A stretch of 64,000 nucleotides of DNA from contig CM026427.1 in NCBI GenBank assembly GCA_014871385.1, positions 3,402,366-3,466,365 of the forward strand, in the 5' to 3' direction. Of this stretch, positions 45,831 to 58,258 are shown piece by piece. The DNA comes from Ceratodon purpureus. Lineage: Eukaryota > Streptophyta > Bryopsida > Pseudoditrichales > Ditrichaceae. The position numbers and the translations under genes were made by a program. Each line of letters opens with the position of its first letter. Within the stretch, counting starts at the first letter, position 1. The notes under the pieces are model-generated. The model worked only from the letters and a program-made list of their open reading frames with translations, was not told the DNA's origin and did not search any database.

Positions 45831-48800
45831 ATGGTGATGGAGAGCGGGGGAAGTGCGAGTGGAAGTGGAAGTTTGGGTACCAGTGGGGGTGGGAGTGGTA
45901 GTCATGGCGATGGCGTTGGCGTGTTCTCGCAGATTATGGGGAATATTGATACAATTGTGAGTGTGTTGGACACGGGGTTGGACGCGTCCAAGGAGCGGGA
46001 TGCGCTCAAGGTGCAGTTGGCGGAGTTCAAGGACCAGATTTCGGTTTTGGAGTCGCAGGTGAGGGTTAAGCCGAAGCGGAGTTTGGAGGTCGCCTCGCAG
46101 CCTAGCTTGGAAATCAGCCTCACGAGCCTGCAGCGGAATGTGGACCTGGTGGCGCGCTCCTTGGGCATCGACCCTGTGTGGCATTCGGGCGAGGAGAAGA
46201 AGGACGCGGTTGATGTGACGAAGCGGAGTAGCAGCGCCTCGATTTTTGTCCATTGTTGGAATTTTAAGCAGAAAGCGAAGAAGGTGCTCCATATCTCAGC
46301 AAGCTGCAAAAATCTTCGCGCATTTTCCCTCAGGTTAGTCAGTCTCGTCTTGGAGGGTTAAGCATTTTGTGTTTTTTTTCTGTTTGCTGGGAACTGAGCC
46401 TTTGGTCGTTGACATGATTTTGTGTGAAGGTCGAGGGCTGTTGTGAAATTTATCACCAAGGACTACGCGGGCGCGCTGAGTGATCTGAACAAGGCGGATT
46501 CCTTGGACCCCAACAACAGCTTCATTTTGCAGTAAATTTCTCATCACAAGAACCGGATTTCTTGCTCTCGAAGTCTTGCGCATTTTGGTTTCCTCCTTGC
46601 AAATGTCATCGGAGAATGTTTTGCATTATTTGTTCTTATTTTGTCTGTTTTCTTTGCGTGAAGGTTGCGAGGAGATGTCAAGTGCTGGATGAATGACTAC
46701 GAAGGTGCATTGGAAGATCTCTCTCGCGCAAACCGTCTGAGACCCGATGACGCTTTCACTTTGAAGTACTTGCCAACACCTCAATGCCTCTTGGGGTTAA
46801 ACCATTTGCTTAGTTTCAAATATCAGCAGAGATTGCTTGACCTAAAGCTTGATCAGCTTGGATGATACGCGAGTGTGGCCGGTAAGCTGATAGCTCCGTG
46901 AATTGAAAATGTAGGGTTTTGGGGGCCGCTAAGTCGGCACTTGGAGATCGTCGAGGTGCTTTGCAAGTTTTGAATGCTGCAAATCGTCTGCAACCGAACG
47001 ACATGTGGACTTTAAGGTAACAAAATGTAACCTTGTGCTTCGTGATTTCTTGACTTATGGCCATGGTCCTTCTTATCAATGGCAGAATGTCTTATCCATG
47101 AAGTCTCTTCTCTCTTCTTGACCCCATCAATTCTCTTCTCCGCATATCCCATGTAGAGGCATTTTAGGGTCTACCTTACTCGAGGATTAACGCCTCTACA
47201 GAAGAACTGTAAGTGCCAACTTTGACATGAGGCTGTGGCTTAGGGGTTGGAAACAGAGCCCTAATTCTCAAAGATGTCTCTTCGCAACCTGTGCTTAACT
47301 CGTCTGAGCTGGATATTCTAGACACTTCAGACTTTTGGGTTGTTGGTTTATAACTTGATTTGATGTATTGCAGACTTCGAGGGCGAGTGAAGCGTCATTT
47401 ACATGACTTTACTGGAGCCTTGTCAGATTTAGATGCTGCAGACCGTATTGAGCCAAATGATCTGGAGGTGCTTCGGTATGCTCACGTTAATCTTGAGCAC
47501 CCATTTTCTGACTTGAGTTGATGTTACCGAGTCCCCTGTGTTTGCAGAATTCAATTGCCCAGAATCAAGGAAATTATGATTCTTTGTGTGAATGCCGTTC
47601 GAATATTTACAGAGGCAACCGTGTTTATGCTATTTTTAATTTACCTCAGTGAAGACTGTCGTCTTGTTGGTTTTGTAATCTTATGATTACTCTGATCGCT
47701 GTACTGCAGTGTTCGAGGTGTAGTGAAATTTAATCTACGCGATTATGATGGGGCGCTCATCGACCTTGACAAGGCACATCGTATGGAGCCCAGAAGTAGC
47801 TCTATCCTCAGGTATTGAGTTGCTTCATATCAAGGCGAAGTGAAAGTGGAATTGTTGTAGATTATCATTTGTATCGATTTTTATTTGTATTTTTATTTTT
47901 TGTATCAATTCCGCATCTTGTACTAGTCTATAGAAAGGGCAGTTAAGTCCATCTCAGATTTGATATTTTTTAAAGAATTATGTAGAATTGCATTCGGGGT
48001 AACTCATGCAAAATCTTACCGTATTGACAGCTATCGAGCAGATGTGAAGTTGTGTGCTGGTAAACTAGATCAAGCTCTTATTGATGTAAAGAAAGCTATG
48101 GAGCTCGATTCAACAAACAGCGCGTTGTACAGGTATGTCATCTCCATGATGAGGAGCTTTCTCAGGCTCTTTGGAAAGGCAGGTTGTGATACATGTAATG
48201 TGTCCTCTGGTGTGAACGGTTACTTTATATACATCAGTTTAAGATAGCAAAACCTGAGCATTTGATGTCCTTGTGACTACAGGATCCGAGGGCAGGTGGA
48301 GTTCCAAAATAAGAATTTCCCAGCTGCACTTACAGATTTTAACAGAGCTCTGGAATTGCAGTCTGATGATCCTAGTGCATTGAGGTATTTTCTCATGCCA
48401 GTTGCATGATTATTGATAACTCCTATTCCAGTGGTAAACATATTTAGTCTCCGATGATCTGCTGCAGACCTCTCATGCAACTATCACACTCCCCCTATTC
48501 TTTACTGAGTGAAGTATTAGCCCTCAAATATGTTAACCTGTGCAGAGCTCGTGGTGAGCTGTTGTATGAGCTGGAAGAATATGAAGATGCCTTGGTAGAT
48601 TTGCAAGCAGCAAATCGTTTGATGAGAAACCATGAACATACCCTCAGGTATGGGCACAGTTTTACAAATACCTGAGAATCATTTTATTATGTAAGGAATC
48701 CATGGCTTGATGACAAGCAGTAGTTGTTATTGTATTGCACTACGACGATGACTAAAAGAATTCCTTTATTTCAGTCTCCTGGCGAAAATCAAGTATCTGC

Positions 48801-50053
48801 TGAATGATTATAAGGGAGCACTTGGGGACTTGAACAGAGCGGATAAAGTCCAGCCAGATAACCATGTTATACTCAGGTATTCAATTCTCGAATTCATTCT
48901 ACGTGCTTGATTTCTATTGCTTTTCAAATTTTGGATGATGGTGGCGATGAGGTGATGATGCTAGCTGTTTCTGGAATGTTTCAATTATCGTATTGGTATG
49001 CTTATCATTTGCATGATTTATGGAACAGAGCTCGAGGTAACGTGAAAAGAAAATTGGGCAACTACAAAGACGCACTTAGAGATCTTAACAGGGCCAATGA
49101 TCTCAGCCCAAACAGCAGTTGGATTCATGGGTACGTGCACATTAATTACATAATCTTTCTCCGCCTCAGGCTACAATGATTAAGTTTCTAAGAGCTGCTG
49201 CATAATAATGTGCTTTGCACACTAGCAATTTTTACGGCTTTTTGAAATTTTCTAGAAGTAGGATATGATCGCGGAGTTCCAACTTCTGCACTTGATGAAT
49301 TAGATTGATTATAAAACGGGGGAAGTTTTGAACCTTATATGTAAATTGCTGTGTACAGAGTAAGAGGTGATGTGAAGCGAAAACTCGGTGATCTTCAAGG
49401 TGCTCTAGCCGATCTGAACCGTGCCGATCAGCTTGAGCCTAATAACTATTTTACATTGAGGTACACCCTTTGAAATGGAAGAAATTTTGTAGCTTCTCAA
49501 GAGGACTACTTTACAATTATGTCCTTTCCACACGATTTACGTTTAAGAGCCTACTGCAAATATTAGGATTTTTGCTGAATTACGTGTCTTGTGTGTTCAG
49601 GGTGCGCGGAAAGGTTAAGCAGTTGCTTGGGGACGAAGGAGGAGCTCTGAATGACCTTACTCTGGCAGAGTTGCTTGAGCACGGGAGCTCGGTATGTGAC
49701 AATCCAGCATCTTCAATGATCATGTTGAATTTTTAATCCAACTCTTGTCTTTGATAAATTCATTTGAGTTCTGAACTATCCTAAACTACAGAGTTAGTAT
49801 GCATGGAACTATCTACAGCACTACAGAGATATTCTATCTTACTGACGATGTGGCATTTGTCATGTTGCAGATTAGTGATGTTGAAAGAAAATCTTCTTCC
49901 AGGAAGAGGAACCCACGTACAAGGCTGCTTGAAACCCTATCTGAGCAGAACCAGCTAAGTTTACGAACTTCGCTCAGAGAAACACCGTCTGAGTTTGAAA
50001 CAGATAGTGGTGTTAGTAGCGTTGTTATTGCAGACGTTTTTCGCTCATCATGA
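45831..50053 (+). CDS. Tetratricopeptide-repeat protein, 14 exons, one TPR per exon
   Basis: Exons are 45831-46333; 46430-46531; 46664-46765; 46915-47016; 47374-47475; 47710-47811; 48031-48132; 48283-48384; 48546-48647; 48775-48876; 49029-49130; 49359-49460; 49601-49691; 49871-50053. They join in phase to 632 residues. Exons 2-12 are each exactly 102 nt, all phase 2, and each encodes one 34-residue unit of the type RGDVKRKLGDLQGALADLNR then ADQLEPNNYFTL. Exon 13 is a shortened twelfth unit. Exon 1 has a Gly/Ser N terminus and a coiled-coil stretch (LKVQLAEFKDQISVLESQVR), and includes RNVDLVARSLGI. Exon 14 is a Ser/Arg-rich tail. TPR arrays form a protein-binding superhelix; partner and role are unknown. 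There is no membrane segment or signal peptide. Met 45837 is an alternative start. Confidence 0.88.
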
Positions 50054-50392
50054 TCAACCATGTCGAACGAATTGAGTTGTACATAACGGTTTTTTGATAT
50101 TTTTGTTCATTCTCTATCTGTATAGTGTACCTTACAAAACATTGTATTTTAGACCTAAGCTTGTAGTTAAGCTATCCGGCCTCCTAGTCTCTAAGGTAGT
50201 GCTGATGCATCTGAATAGAAGATAAAAGATTTTGATCTGAGTTCATTGATCAAAGAAGTCACTTCTAACGTTCTCCATCTTCTTGTGCACTTGGGAAGTG
50301 CAGCTTGATTTGAATGCAAAGAAAACCCTTGGAGTTCAAATATGCTCTCTTGGTACTGATCCTATGTGTAATTTTTTTGTGTTGTAAATTTC

Positions 50393-50794
50393 TCATAAAT
50401 TATGAGACCCGATTTGTTCATTGACATATGCCACTGTTGCTACTAGTAACGGTCCTGCAAGTGCAGCTGTGGAGAGAGTCTCAAGCTCTTCTTCGGAAAG
50501 TGGTTTTGCGTCATGAGTTGCAATGCACATGGACACTTCCGAAAGGACATAGTTCTGTGTTGCAACTTGGTCTGATCGCCAGAATGATATGTCGAAGAAC
50601 AGAGCTTCCTGCTCGATGTCACGTTGCCGCTTTTGCAAGCCTTCACGTAATCTCTCACGCCGTGCCTCCCTCTCCCTTTCCGCATGGGCATGATTCTCTC
50701 GTCTCAGGCTTCTTGCTCTGCGGCCTAACCTCCGTGTTGCACTTCGCTCCCTAGTCCTTGCTCTGGCATGGACAAAAACTAATGTGTTCACCAA
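50393..50794 (-). CDS. Hypothetical 133-residue protein with Arg/Glu-rich helix
   Basis: Single open frame from ATG 50794. An Arg-rich N-terminal half (RRLGRRARSLRRENHAHAER then EREARRERLREGLQKRQRDI) forms a charged helix. A less biased C-terminal part follows, SEEELETLSTAALAGPLLVA then TVAYVNEQIGSHNL. The biased codons could come from GC-rich noncoding sequence, but the change in composition and the plausible C terminus favour a real protein or a last exon. It is convergent with the TPR gene, 340 bp away. I recognise no family. Confidence 0.4.
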   Translation of the reverse strand: MVNTLVFVHARARTRERSATRRLGRRARSLRRENHAHAEREREARRERLREGLQKRQRDIEQEALFFDISFWRSDQVATQNYVLSEVSMCIATHDAKPLSEEELETLSTAALAGPLLVATVAYVNEQIGSHNL

Positions 50795-51556
50795 CTATTA
50801 TGCAGAGAGCTTGACAACTTTGGACAAAACTGTAAACATCTGTTCTTGCGATAGGTACCGATTCAATTACTGTAGGCTACTAGCAGTAGTCAGAAAATAA
50901 TTGATTACAAATCTGCCTGGTTTTTCTGGAAATTCTTGACTGTCTTTGCCGGAAAAATAAATAAATAAAATGACAATACTGCCCAAGATTACATGAGTTC
51001 AAGTAATATACAGAAAACTAGTGATACATGACAAAACCTTGATACACAATAGTATATCTACTTAAGGTTACCAATGCAAGCTATTAGGGTAAAGTTAAAG
51101 GTAGAAGTAGCTACCATTCCTGATGAAAATAACCTTAAACGTCTATAAAACTGGACTAATGCCTAACTTATTTTTAATCATAATTCAAAACTGCCCAATT
51201 TTGAGATATTATTTTTTGAAATTATTAATAAATATTTTGCACTTTAATTAATTATTAGGAAAAATGGCACCCAAGCTGATAGTAGCCTACGGTAGTCATT
51301 TAATTAGAAGACTGATAATTGCAAGATAAATGAAAGATGAGGTGATAATTTATGTACCCCAACCATGCTACTTCGGTCCGAGGCATGTCATCGTCTCTTG
51401 GGCTCAGGCTTGGGCTAGATTCTGTTCTCGGATAGTCTTCCATGCTCATAAAATTTGTATTATGAAATGGAGCTGTACAATTTGAATTGATCACATGCAT
51501 TTGAGTACCTTATGTCTTTTTCATAAAACCAAATATTACTATGTTTAATTCATAAG
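50795..51556. other. AT-rich spacer, nothing recognised
   Basis: Lies upstream of the hypothetical gene and downstream of the F-box gene. The minus-strand frame at 51300-51500 has no support. Confidence 0.45.
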
Positions 51557-54500
51557 TCACATGTTCTCTAGAATATGCAAATACTGAAATTTATATATCA
51601 AAGCATTATACATATATCTATATACATAAAAATGAACATGAATTAGAGTTTGAATACAATCATTTTTACTTGATGGTTGTGAGTTTGTATCTTCAAGGTT
51701 ACACAATCCTTCTAATGGATCATTAAATATTGCAGCACTATTTTCATGAGGAATCAAAACTACTCCTTCAAAGCTCATAGAATTCAATAGTTCATTGGAT
51801 GCAATACTTGAAAATTGTTCATTTTCAGCTCTGGTAGAAATATTTTCAATGTTGTTTGCATTGGTGTTTTCAATTACATCGATTCTTTCAAGAATTGGAA
51901 ATTCAGTATTTATTTTGTTAACTGATGTACTTTGTTCATCATTTACACCTTCTTTCGCAACCTGCTTTAACAATAAATACTAATCAGTTATATAAAATAA
52001 ATATTTTAACTAACAAATATTACTAAATCTCAAGAATTAATATACTCAATCCAATTCATATATTTGCAAATATGTATCACTAAAATTCAGTTATTTATTT
52101 CATATATACATATTATGAACGATAATATTTCAGTACTTACCATTTTTCCTTTAATATCTTCAATTTGTTCCTCGCCATTTGTATTTGAGTCCAATGTTAT
52201 CTCATCATCATTTTCATTTTTGGTGTTTTGAAATGTAAAGGTTGAAATACCATTAGCATTTTCTTCTTCAACTTGTACATATGGAATGTTGTCTTTTGTA
52301 CCTTTTCTCGGCCAACCTCCTTCCATCCATGTAATATTTTTTGATTGATTATTAGTCTCGCAATTTCGTGAATTTGCTATACGAGAAGCCCGATCTCCTT
52401 GACGTCTTCTAGATGTATCTTTTCGCAATCCTCTTTTAAAAGAATGCTTTCCAATAAACTTTGAATTTGGGTCTTTCATATTTGCATATTTTTTATAATT
52501 TAATTTGTATTTTGGTCGTTGAGATTTAGAACTAGTATAATAGTCATCTAAACCTGTTGTTTTCTTCAAAGATACATTTCTTTTTTCGTTCAACTTCGTT
52601 TGATGAGATGAAATTTGATCCAATTCTAAATTTAAGATATTATATTCCCTTATTGAACTATTAAGTGATGTTGATGAAGTTTCGGAACCATCTTGAAAAC
52701 TTAAAGGTTTTTTCCAAAAATCAAGTTCTAAATTGTCTTCAATAAATTCATGAATCTACATACATTTGACATGTAAAACAAAACTTATATTCTATAAGTG
52801 TAATCAAATAAATAAATTAAATATTTGAATTAGATAATTCAAAATTCATAAATTAAAAGAATAAGTCCAAATATTAAAATAATTTAAACAATACTTACAT
52901 TTTCAAAGTTTTTAAGAGAATTTTTCAACGTATCAACATTTTCAAATTTCTTTGTATTCTTCATTATACTTGTTGTAGGCACTTGCGATGTCTGACCATT
53001 ATTTCTTCTCATGATAGTAAGGTTGTCATTATTTGAAAATGTAACATGGGAATTATGAGGTGTTTTATTTGAAGTCACTTCATTTATTTTTTTGGCATAG
53101 CTATTGATAGGTATAATTGGAAGTTGTCTACTTATTTCATCACGCAACCGATAAGCCATTATTTCATCAAAAGATCTAACATGTTTAGGATTTTTGAAAT
53201 TTTTATTTTCTTTTGATAATGATTCAATTTGTTTTATATTGGTTTGCGCACTTTGTGAAATATCTTCTGGACCTGCTAACAGCTGTTTTCCTTTCAACCA
53301 TGCTTTGAGACTTGGATCATCACATGACCAATTTCCAACAATTTGTTCAACACGATGTATAGTTGTCAATTTGCTATTAAGAATATTTTTTTTAAAACAA
53401 TCAATTGATGGAGTAGAACTTGATAAACCATTTGGAAAATGATGCAAACAAATTCCAATATTCCCCTCAATTTTGCAATGATGACAAACATTAGAAATGT
53501 TACTTGAAATAGAAGGTTTTGTCATTTGATTAGATACTTTAGAAGTTTGTGGTTCATCAATTATATTTTTAGTTTTGAATGTCTTTTTTTCTTCAAAGTC
53601 ACTTTTAAGAATGCTTGACTTTTTTCCTGCATTGGAATCAATTTTGGTTTTAATTTCATGAATTTGCAGTTTTAAAGGTGCATTTCTTATTTCTCCAGCT
53701 TTATTGATGTCTTGTGTATTTGTATTAACATCTAAAGGTTTATTTTTGTTCACACAAGTCAATTCAGTATTTATATTATCTTTTTTTAATTCATTTTTAT
53801 CTCTATCAAAAAACTTGATTCCATCAATTGCATTTTTGTCATTCTTATTAGTTATTTTGAAATTATTTTTAAGCTCAACACTATCACTTATCAACTTGCT
53901 AAGAGTTTCCAATCTAAGAGCTCTAACTTCTTGGATTTGATGTTCCCTCATATGAATTGTGACACTTTCTACTAAGTCCACAAGAATAAAACTTTTGAGT
54001 TTTACAAATTTCTCTATGAAGTTTGGAATTACATCTCGAAACTCATCCAAACCTTGAACAATAGCAAAAACAATAACTGGAACCATTCTCTTAAGTACAT
54101 CATTACTAGGAGCAATAACTTGTTTTAAATGAAAATTAATGATTGGGACATTAATATTTTGTTGATCTAAAGAGATCTGCTTTGGAATGTTAGACCTCTT
54201 TTTACACAAAGATATTTGGCCTTCTACACAATCTTGAACATCAAAACCTTCACTAGATTCTCCTACTTCATTTTCTAAACTATTTTCACTGATACTCAAA
54301 TCTGATGTTAAAGAAGCATTATTAGCTACACTTGAATTTGTTGAACTAATTGTATGAAGATCTAAATCAGATATAGGATTTAAATTTGTGTTTGAAAATA
54401 TTGATGGTTCTTGCCTGTGATTTGGAAATTATTGTAATATTTTCAAACATTACAAAATAATATAATGAAATAATCTTCCAAACCAATATTTGAAAGAATT

Positions 54501-55425
54501 CACTAAGGCAAAAATATTATCAAGTAAAATATGTGCATTAATTTAATTCTACAAAATTGAAGACTCTTTACAAACTAAAAGTATTATTTGAATACAATAT
54601 AATTAATTATATTGAATTTCAAGAGTAACATTATAAATCATAATTTAACATGGAATAAAATTCATTCAAACTATGTATAAAATACTACTTATTGAACATT
54701 TATATTCAATTATCAATAATACCATCACAATTATCTATTTTATTAAAATTAATAAAATAGGAAGAAAATTTATAAAATATACTAAATTTAATCAATGTCT
54801 ACCTTGAAGTAGATAAAAGATCATTCATATTAATATTTGATGTTTCTCCGCAATCATCTGCTTCACCATAGCACCCAATCTCATCATCTATGAATAGTCC
54901 ACGATCACTTTCATGTTTGTTTATATTTTTTAATGTCGAATATTTTTTTTTATTCTTCAAAGTAAACTCACCTTCAAGATTTTTGACATGATCTTTTAAA
55001 AGTTGAGATCTCAAGCCAAGAGCAAAATCAAATTCAACAAAGTCACCAGATTTTGCAGCCATAAATACAAATTTTTCAACGGATGTGCCAATTTCTGCAT
55101 ATCTCATGCAACGAGCCCAAGATGTTGGAGGCTCATTTTTTGGTTGTCCAATACATACTATTAAGGATTGAAGAGCCCTGAATGTTTTGACCATGGAATA
55201 AATATTCCATATTTTTTGATCATATGTGGAAAATTGGCCCGGACATGTAATTTTAAGTGTAGTAACTTTTGATGCATGAGTTTGAAATGCTTTAGATACA
55301 GCCGTACAATGCACAAGACTTTTACAATCTCTAATTGCTCCAAAAATAAGTTGCAAAACTTCGTCGGGAAGTTTATCAAATGAATTGGATTCATGATTAT
55401 CCATCATATTTTCCTCATATACCAT
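51557..55425 (-). CDS. F-box protein, AUF-like, with very long Asn/Lys-rich extension, four exons
   Basis: Exons on the minus strand are 54803-55425, 52899-54414, 52141-52755 and 51557-51961. All junctions keep phase and total 3159 nt, 1052 residues. Residues about 14-60 are an F-box (SFDKLPDEVLQLIFGAIRDC then KSLVHCTAVSKAF), which should dock to SKP1 in an SCF ubiquitin ligase. Next come GTSVEKFVFMAAKSGDF and, in exon 2, LKRMVPVIVFAIVQGLDEFR and FVKLKSFILVDLVESVTIHM. Together these resemble the body of plant AUF1/AUF2-type single-F-box proteins. The remainder is Asn/Lys/Ser-rich with better-patterned islands, such as CHHCKIEGNIGICLHHFP (possible metal-binding Cys/His) and LKAWLKGKQLLAGPEDIS. 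At about twice or more the usual length it is unusual. Codon use is extremely AT-rich, unlike SNU13 or HD-Zip nearby. The start at 55425 could instead be the Met at 55407 or 55404. Confidence 0.8.
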
Positions 55426-58258
55426 AAATACTATAATTGACCTTGCAACATCTTCAAATTTCCACCATTTTTTATATACAATATGATAGAAAATTTGATC
55501 TATAGTATTGTGCCATATTATGAAAATATAAAGGTATGATCTATAAAAGATCTTATTTTGTTAAGTTTAATATTCAAGTCTTTTCAATGTTTTGAACTTT
55601 GTATCTTACAAAATCAAATTATAATGAATCGAACAATTTTTTCATATTTTTTGAAACAATTAAACTTTCTTTTCATCTCAATTCAATACTTTCGAGCAAA
55701 CCATAAGCGTATTATATAAAGGATCAATAATATTGTTGCAAGTATTGGCCTTCCTTCAGAGACATCAGTGTGTTGCATCACTTCAACTTCCATTTTTGTT
55801 TTTTATTTTCTAAAATGAAATTTTCACTATTTATTGTGTAGAAATATATTCTTTAACTTTTAATATTGTAATATCTAGAAAATATTCTTTTCAGATTTTG
55901 TGATTTGAAACAAGTTTTGTGATCTTGTATAGATGGTGAAAGGTTGAGAAATAGTATCATGATATTAGCACTTACATAATGTACCCCTTCAAAGTTCTCA
56001 AACGTTAAAAGGGTATGATTTTTTAAATTCAATTTAAATGAAGAATTCATGTATAATAATTGTTTATAATTAACTAAACCATATAGTAGTTAGTATACTT
56101 TATTTATACTAAAGAAAAACTATACATATCACATGCTAGTTCTATATAGGATTCTAAATGAAAGTTATATCTTCTTTTTAATATCTCATTCATTTAATTT
56201 TTTGGCTCTTCACATAATTTTTCTCCCATAATAAATTCATTATGAATACAAGATCTTAGAGTTGATGTTAAGTCAAATCACTTCAACCTTTATACAAGAT
56301 TATTATATAATTCGTAAAGTAATTTTATGTTTTAAACAAAATTTCTATATATAGAATGTTCAAAATTAATATCACATGATGTGTAAATAAATTTCTACAT
56401 TAGTATAGATGAGATAATTTGAAAACACATCTGCAACATTAGCCATTCTTGTGCTAAGCTATTATTGGTTGAAAATTAGCAAGAACCCATTCTCAAGCCA
56501 AAAGAAAGACATTTAAAAACAAATCAGCATTTGTCCATTCGCATTAAGGAAAAAAAAAAACTTAGCTCTCTTAATTAAAACATTTACACAAAGGACTATT
56601 TTGCCGTCAAATTTGTTACACTTAAGAAAGGAATAAACAGCCTAAAATTAATTAGAAGACATACCTTGTAATATAATACTATAGAAACATCCTAAACTTA
56701 GATGCTCTTAATTACATTATTTGCATAAATGTGGATAAAAATTAGCCAATGGACTCTAGCTAAGAAAAACATGTGAATTGAGTGAACTTCTAAAACAGAC
56801 TAACAAACTAACTTCTTTCTTTATGTTTCCATTTTGTTTGCTAAATTTATTTTATTATTATCTTTAAATTAAGATTCTTTTTCTAGTAGATGTTACAAAG
56901 GGCTAAGTTATCCATGGAAATTACTCATCTTCAAATTTCCTAACTTTTGTCTTAATTCTTGACATTATACTACCTCCTTGAAATTCTAGAGAAAATATTT
57001 TCCCTCATCATTTTCAATCCCAAATACATTAAGTTTTCATATTTATATCCTCTGTACATTAAAAAAATAAAATCTCTATCCATGTATATCCTTTTATGAA
57101 AAAAAAAAAAAAAAAAACTTCTTCTCTGTATAAACTATACCTCATATTCAGTATTCACATGCAAATCTTAGATCCAAGTGCAAGATTCATGTGTGAAGTA
57201 CTATAAGTGAGTGAACTGACTATATGTCAACCTATTTGTCAGTCAGATTCAATATTTGTAAAACTCAAACTCAAACATCAGAGGCATGTGTAAAGCACAT
57301 TGCGTGAGTGAACTAACTGAGATAATCCACAGATCATCGCATGGCACTACCTCCAAGTGAGGCAGAGGCCTTATACCAAAACAGCGCTAAAAACCATGAA
57401 GTTAGAGGCGCTGGCCATTGCCCTGACCATCCACACAGGCATCTATCTGTACCAGTGAGAGCCCAAGGAGAGTCTCTTATTGCGTTATGTACACTTACAA
57501 CGCTCACGGCGTCGATTGCTGCACCATACCATTGCTTCATTCCCTGCTGCAGATCCATGCGCCGACGTCATGGGAGGGTCCTCCGACTTGGGCACTACGC
57601 TGGCATTGCGTGCACCAACCGCATTATTCCGCTGTCTCTCTGGTTCCGTCGAAAATTGCGACGCTTATAAATTGATGTCTAGGTCTGATCTAATCTGCGA
57701 TGCACTTCTGCATCTAACTACTTACCCACGGCATGAGCTGCCAAGAGGTCAACTGCTTATATCCTCTCTAGATATGAGGGTCATCCACCCAAGTTAACAG
57801 GAGGGGGCTATGCACATCAATAAGCTGCAGGAACCACATAGCTACGATCACCGCTTGGAACTGGGCTACGTTAACCTGTGGTTCAGGCACTCACTGAAAT
57901 CGTGTTACAGCATTCTGGCTAACAAGACGGGGCTGAAGTTATTCTTCAGCGTATAGTCCTAAGCGACGGATTAATTATTGCCACCAAAATTTAACTGCTG
58001 TGCACGTCACGCACGGAGCTTATAGCACCGCGAGTCGTGCGTTTTGTTGACATCCGATTTACACACATGGTGATCGTGGAATTACTAATACATATGGTAC
58101 ATCCAGCTGAGACCCGGGGTTCGACTGTGCAATTCAAGTACTGCTGATTCCGGGACTATACGAGTACCTGGCTAATCAACCTGAACCGACCGATGGAGAG
58201 AGCTGCATGGTCCAGTCGATGGAGGATCGATGTGCTCGCAGAGTGCAGGCGCCGGGGT
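55426..58258. other. AT-rich spacer, then mixed sequence, no supported gene
   Basis: 55.4-57.1 kb is strongly AT-rich with an A19 run near 57098-57117. 57.3-57.8 kb is less AT-rich and has overlapping plus-strand frames (57341-57797) without motifs. The last part is the 3' flank of the HD-Zip gene. Confidence 0.45.

Noticed and set aside
45669..46309. Minus-strand ORFs of 207 and 135 codons opposite TPR exon 1
   Set aside because: Low-complexity His/Thr/Leu-rich shadow of the GC-rich first TPR exon and its 5' UTR.
57341..57797. Overlapping plus-strand ORFs of 105-109 codons
   Set aside because: No motif, no splice-compatible neighbours, and several frames equally open. I treat it as non-coding.
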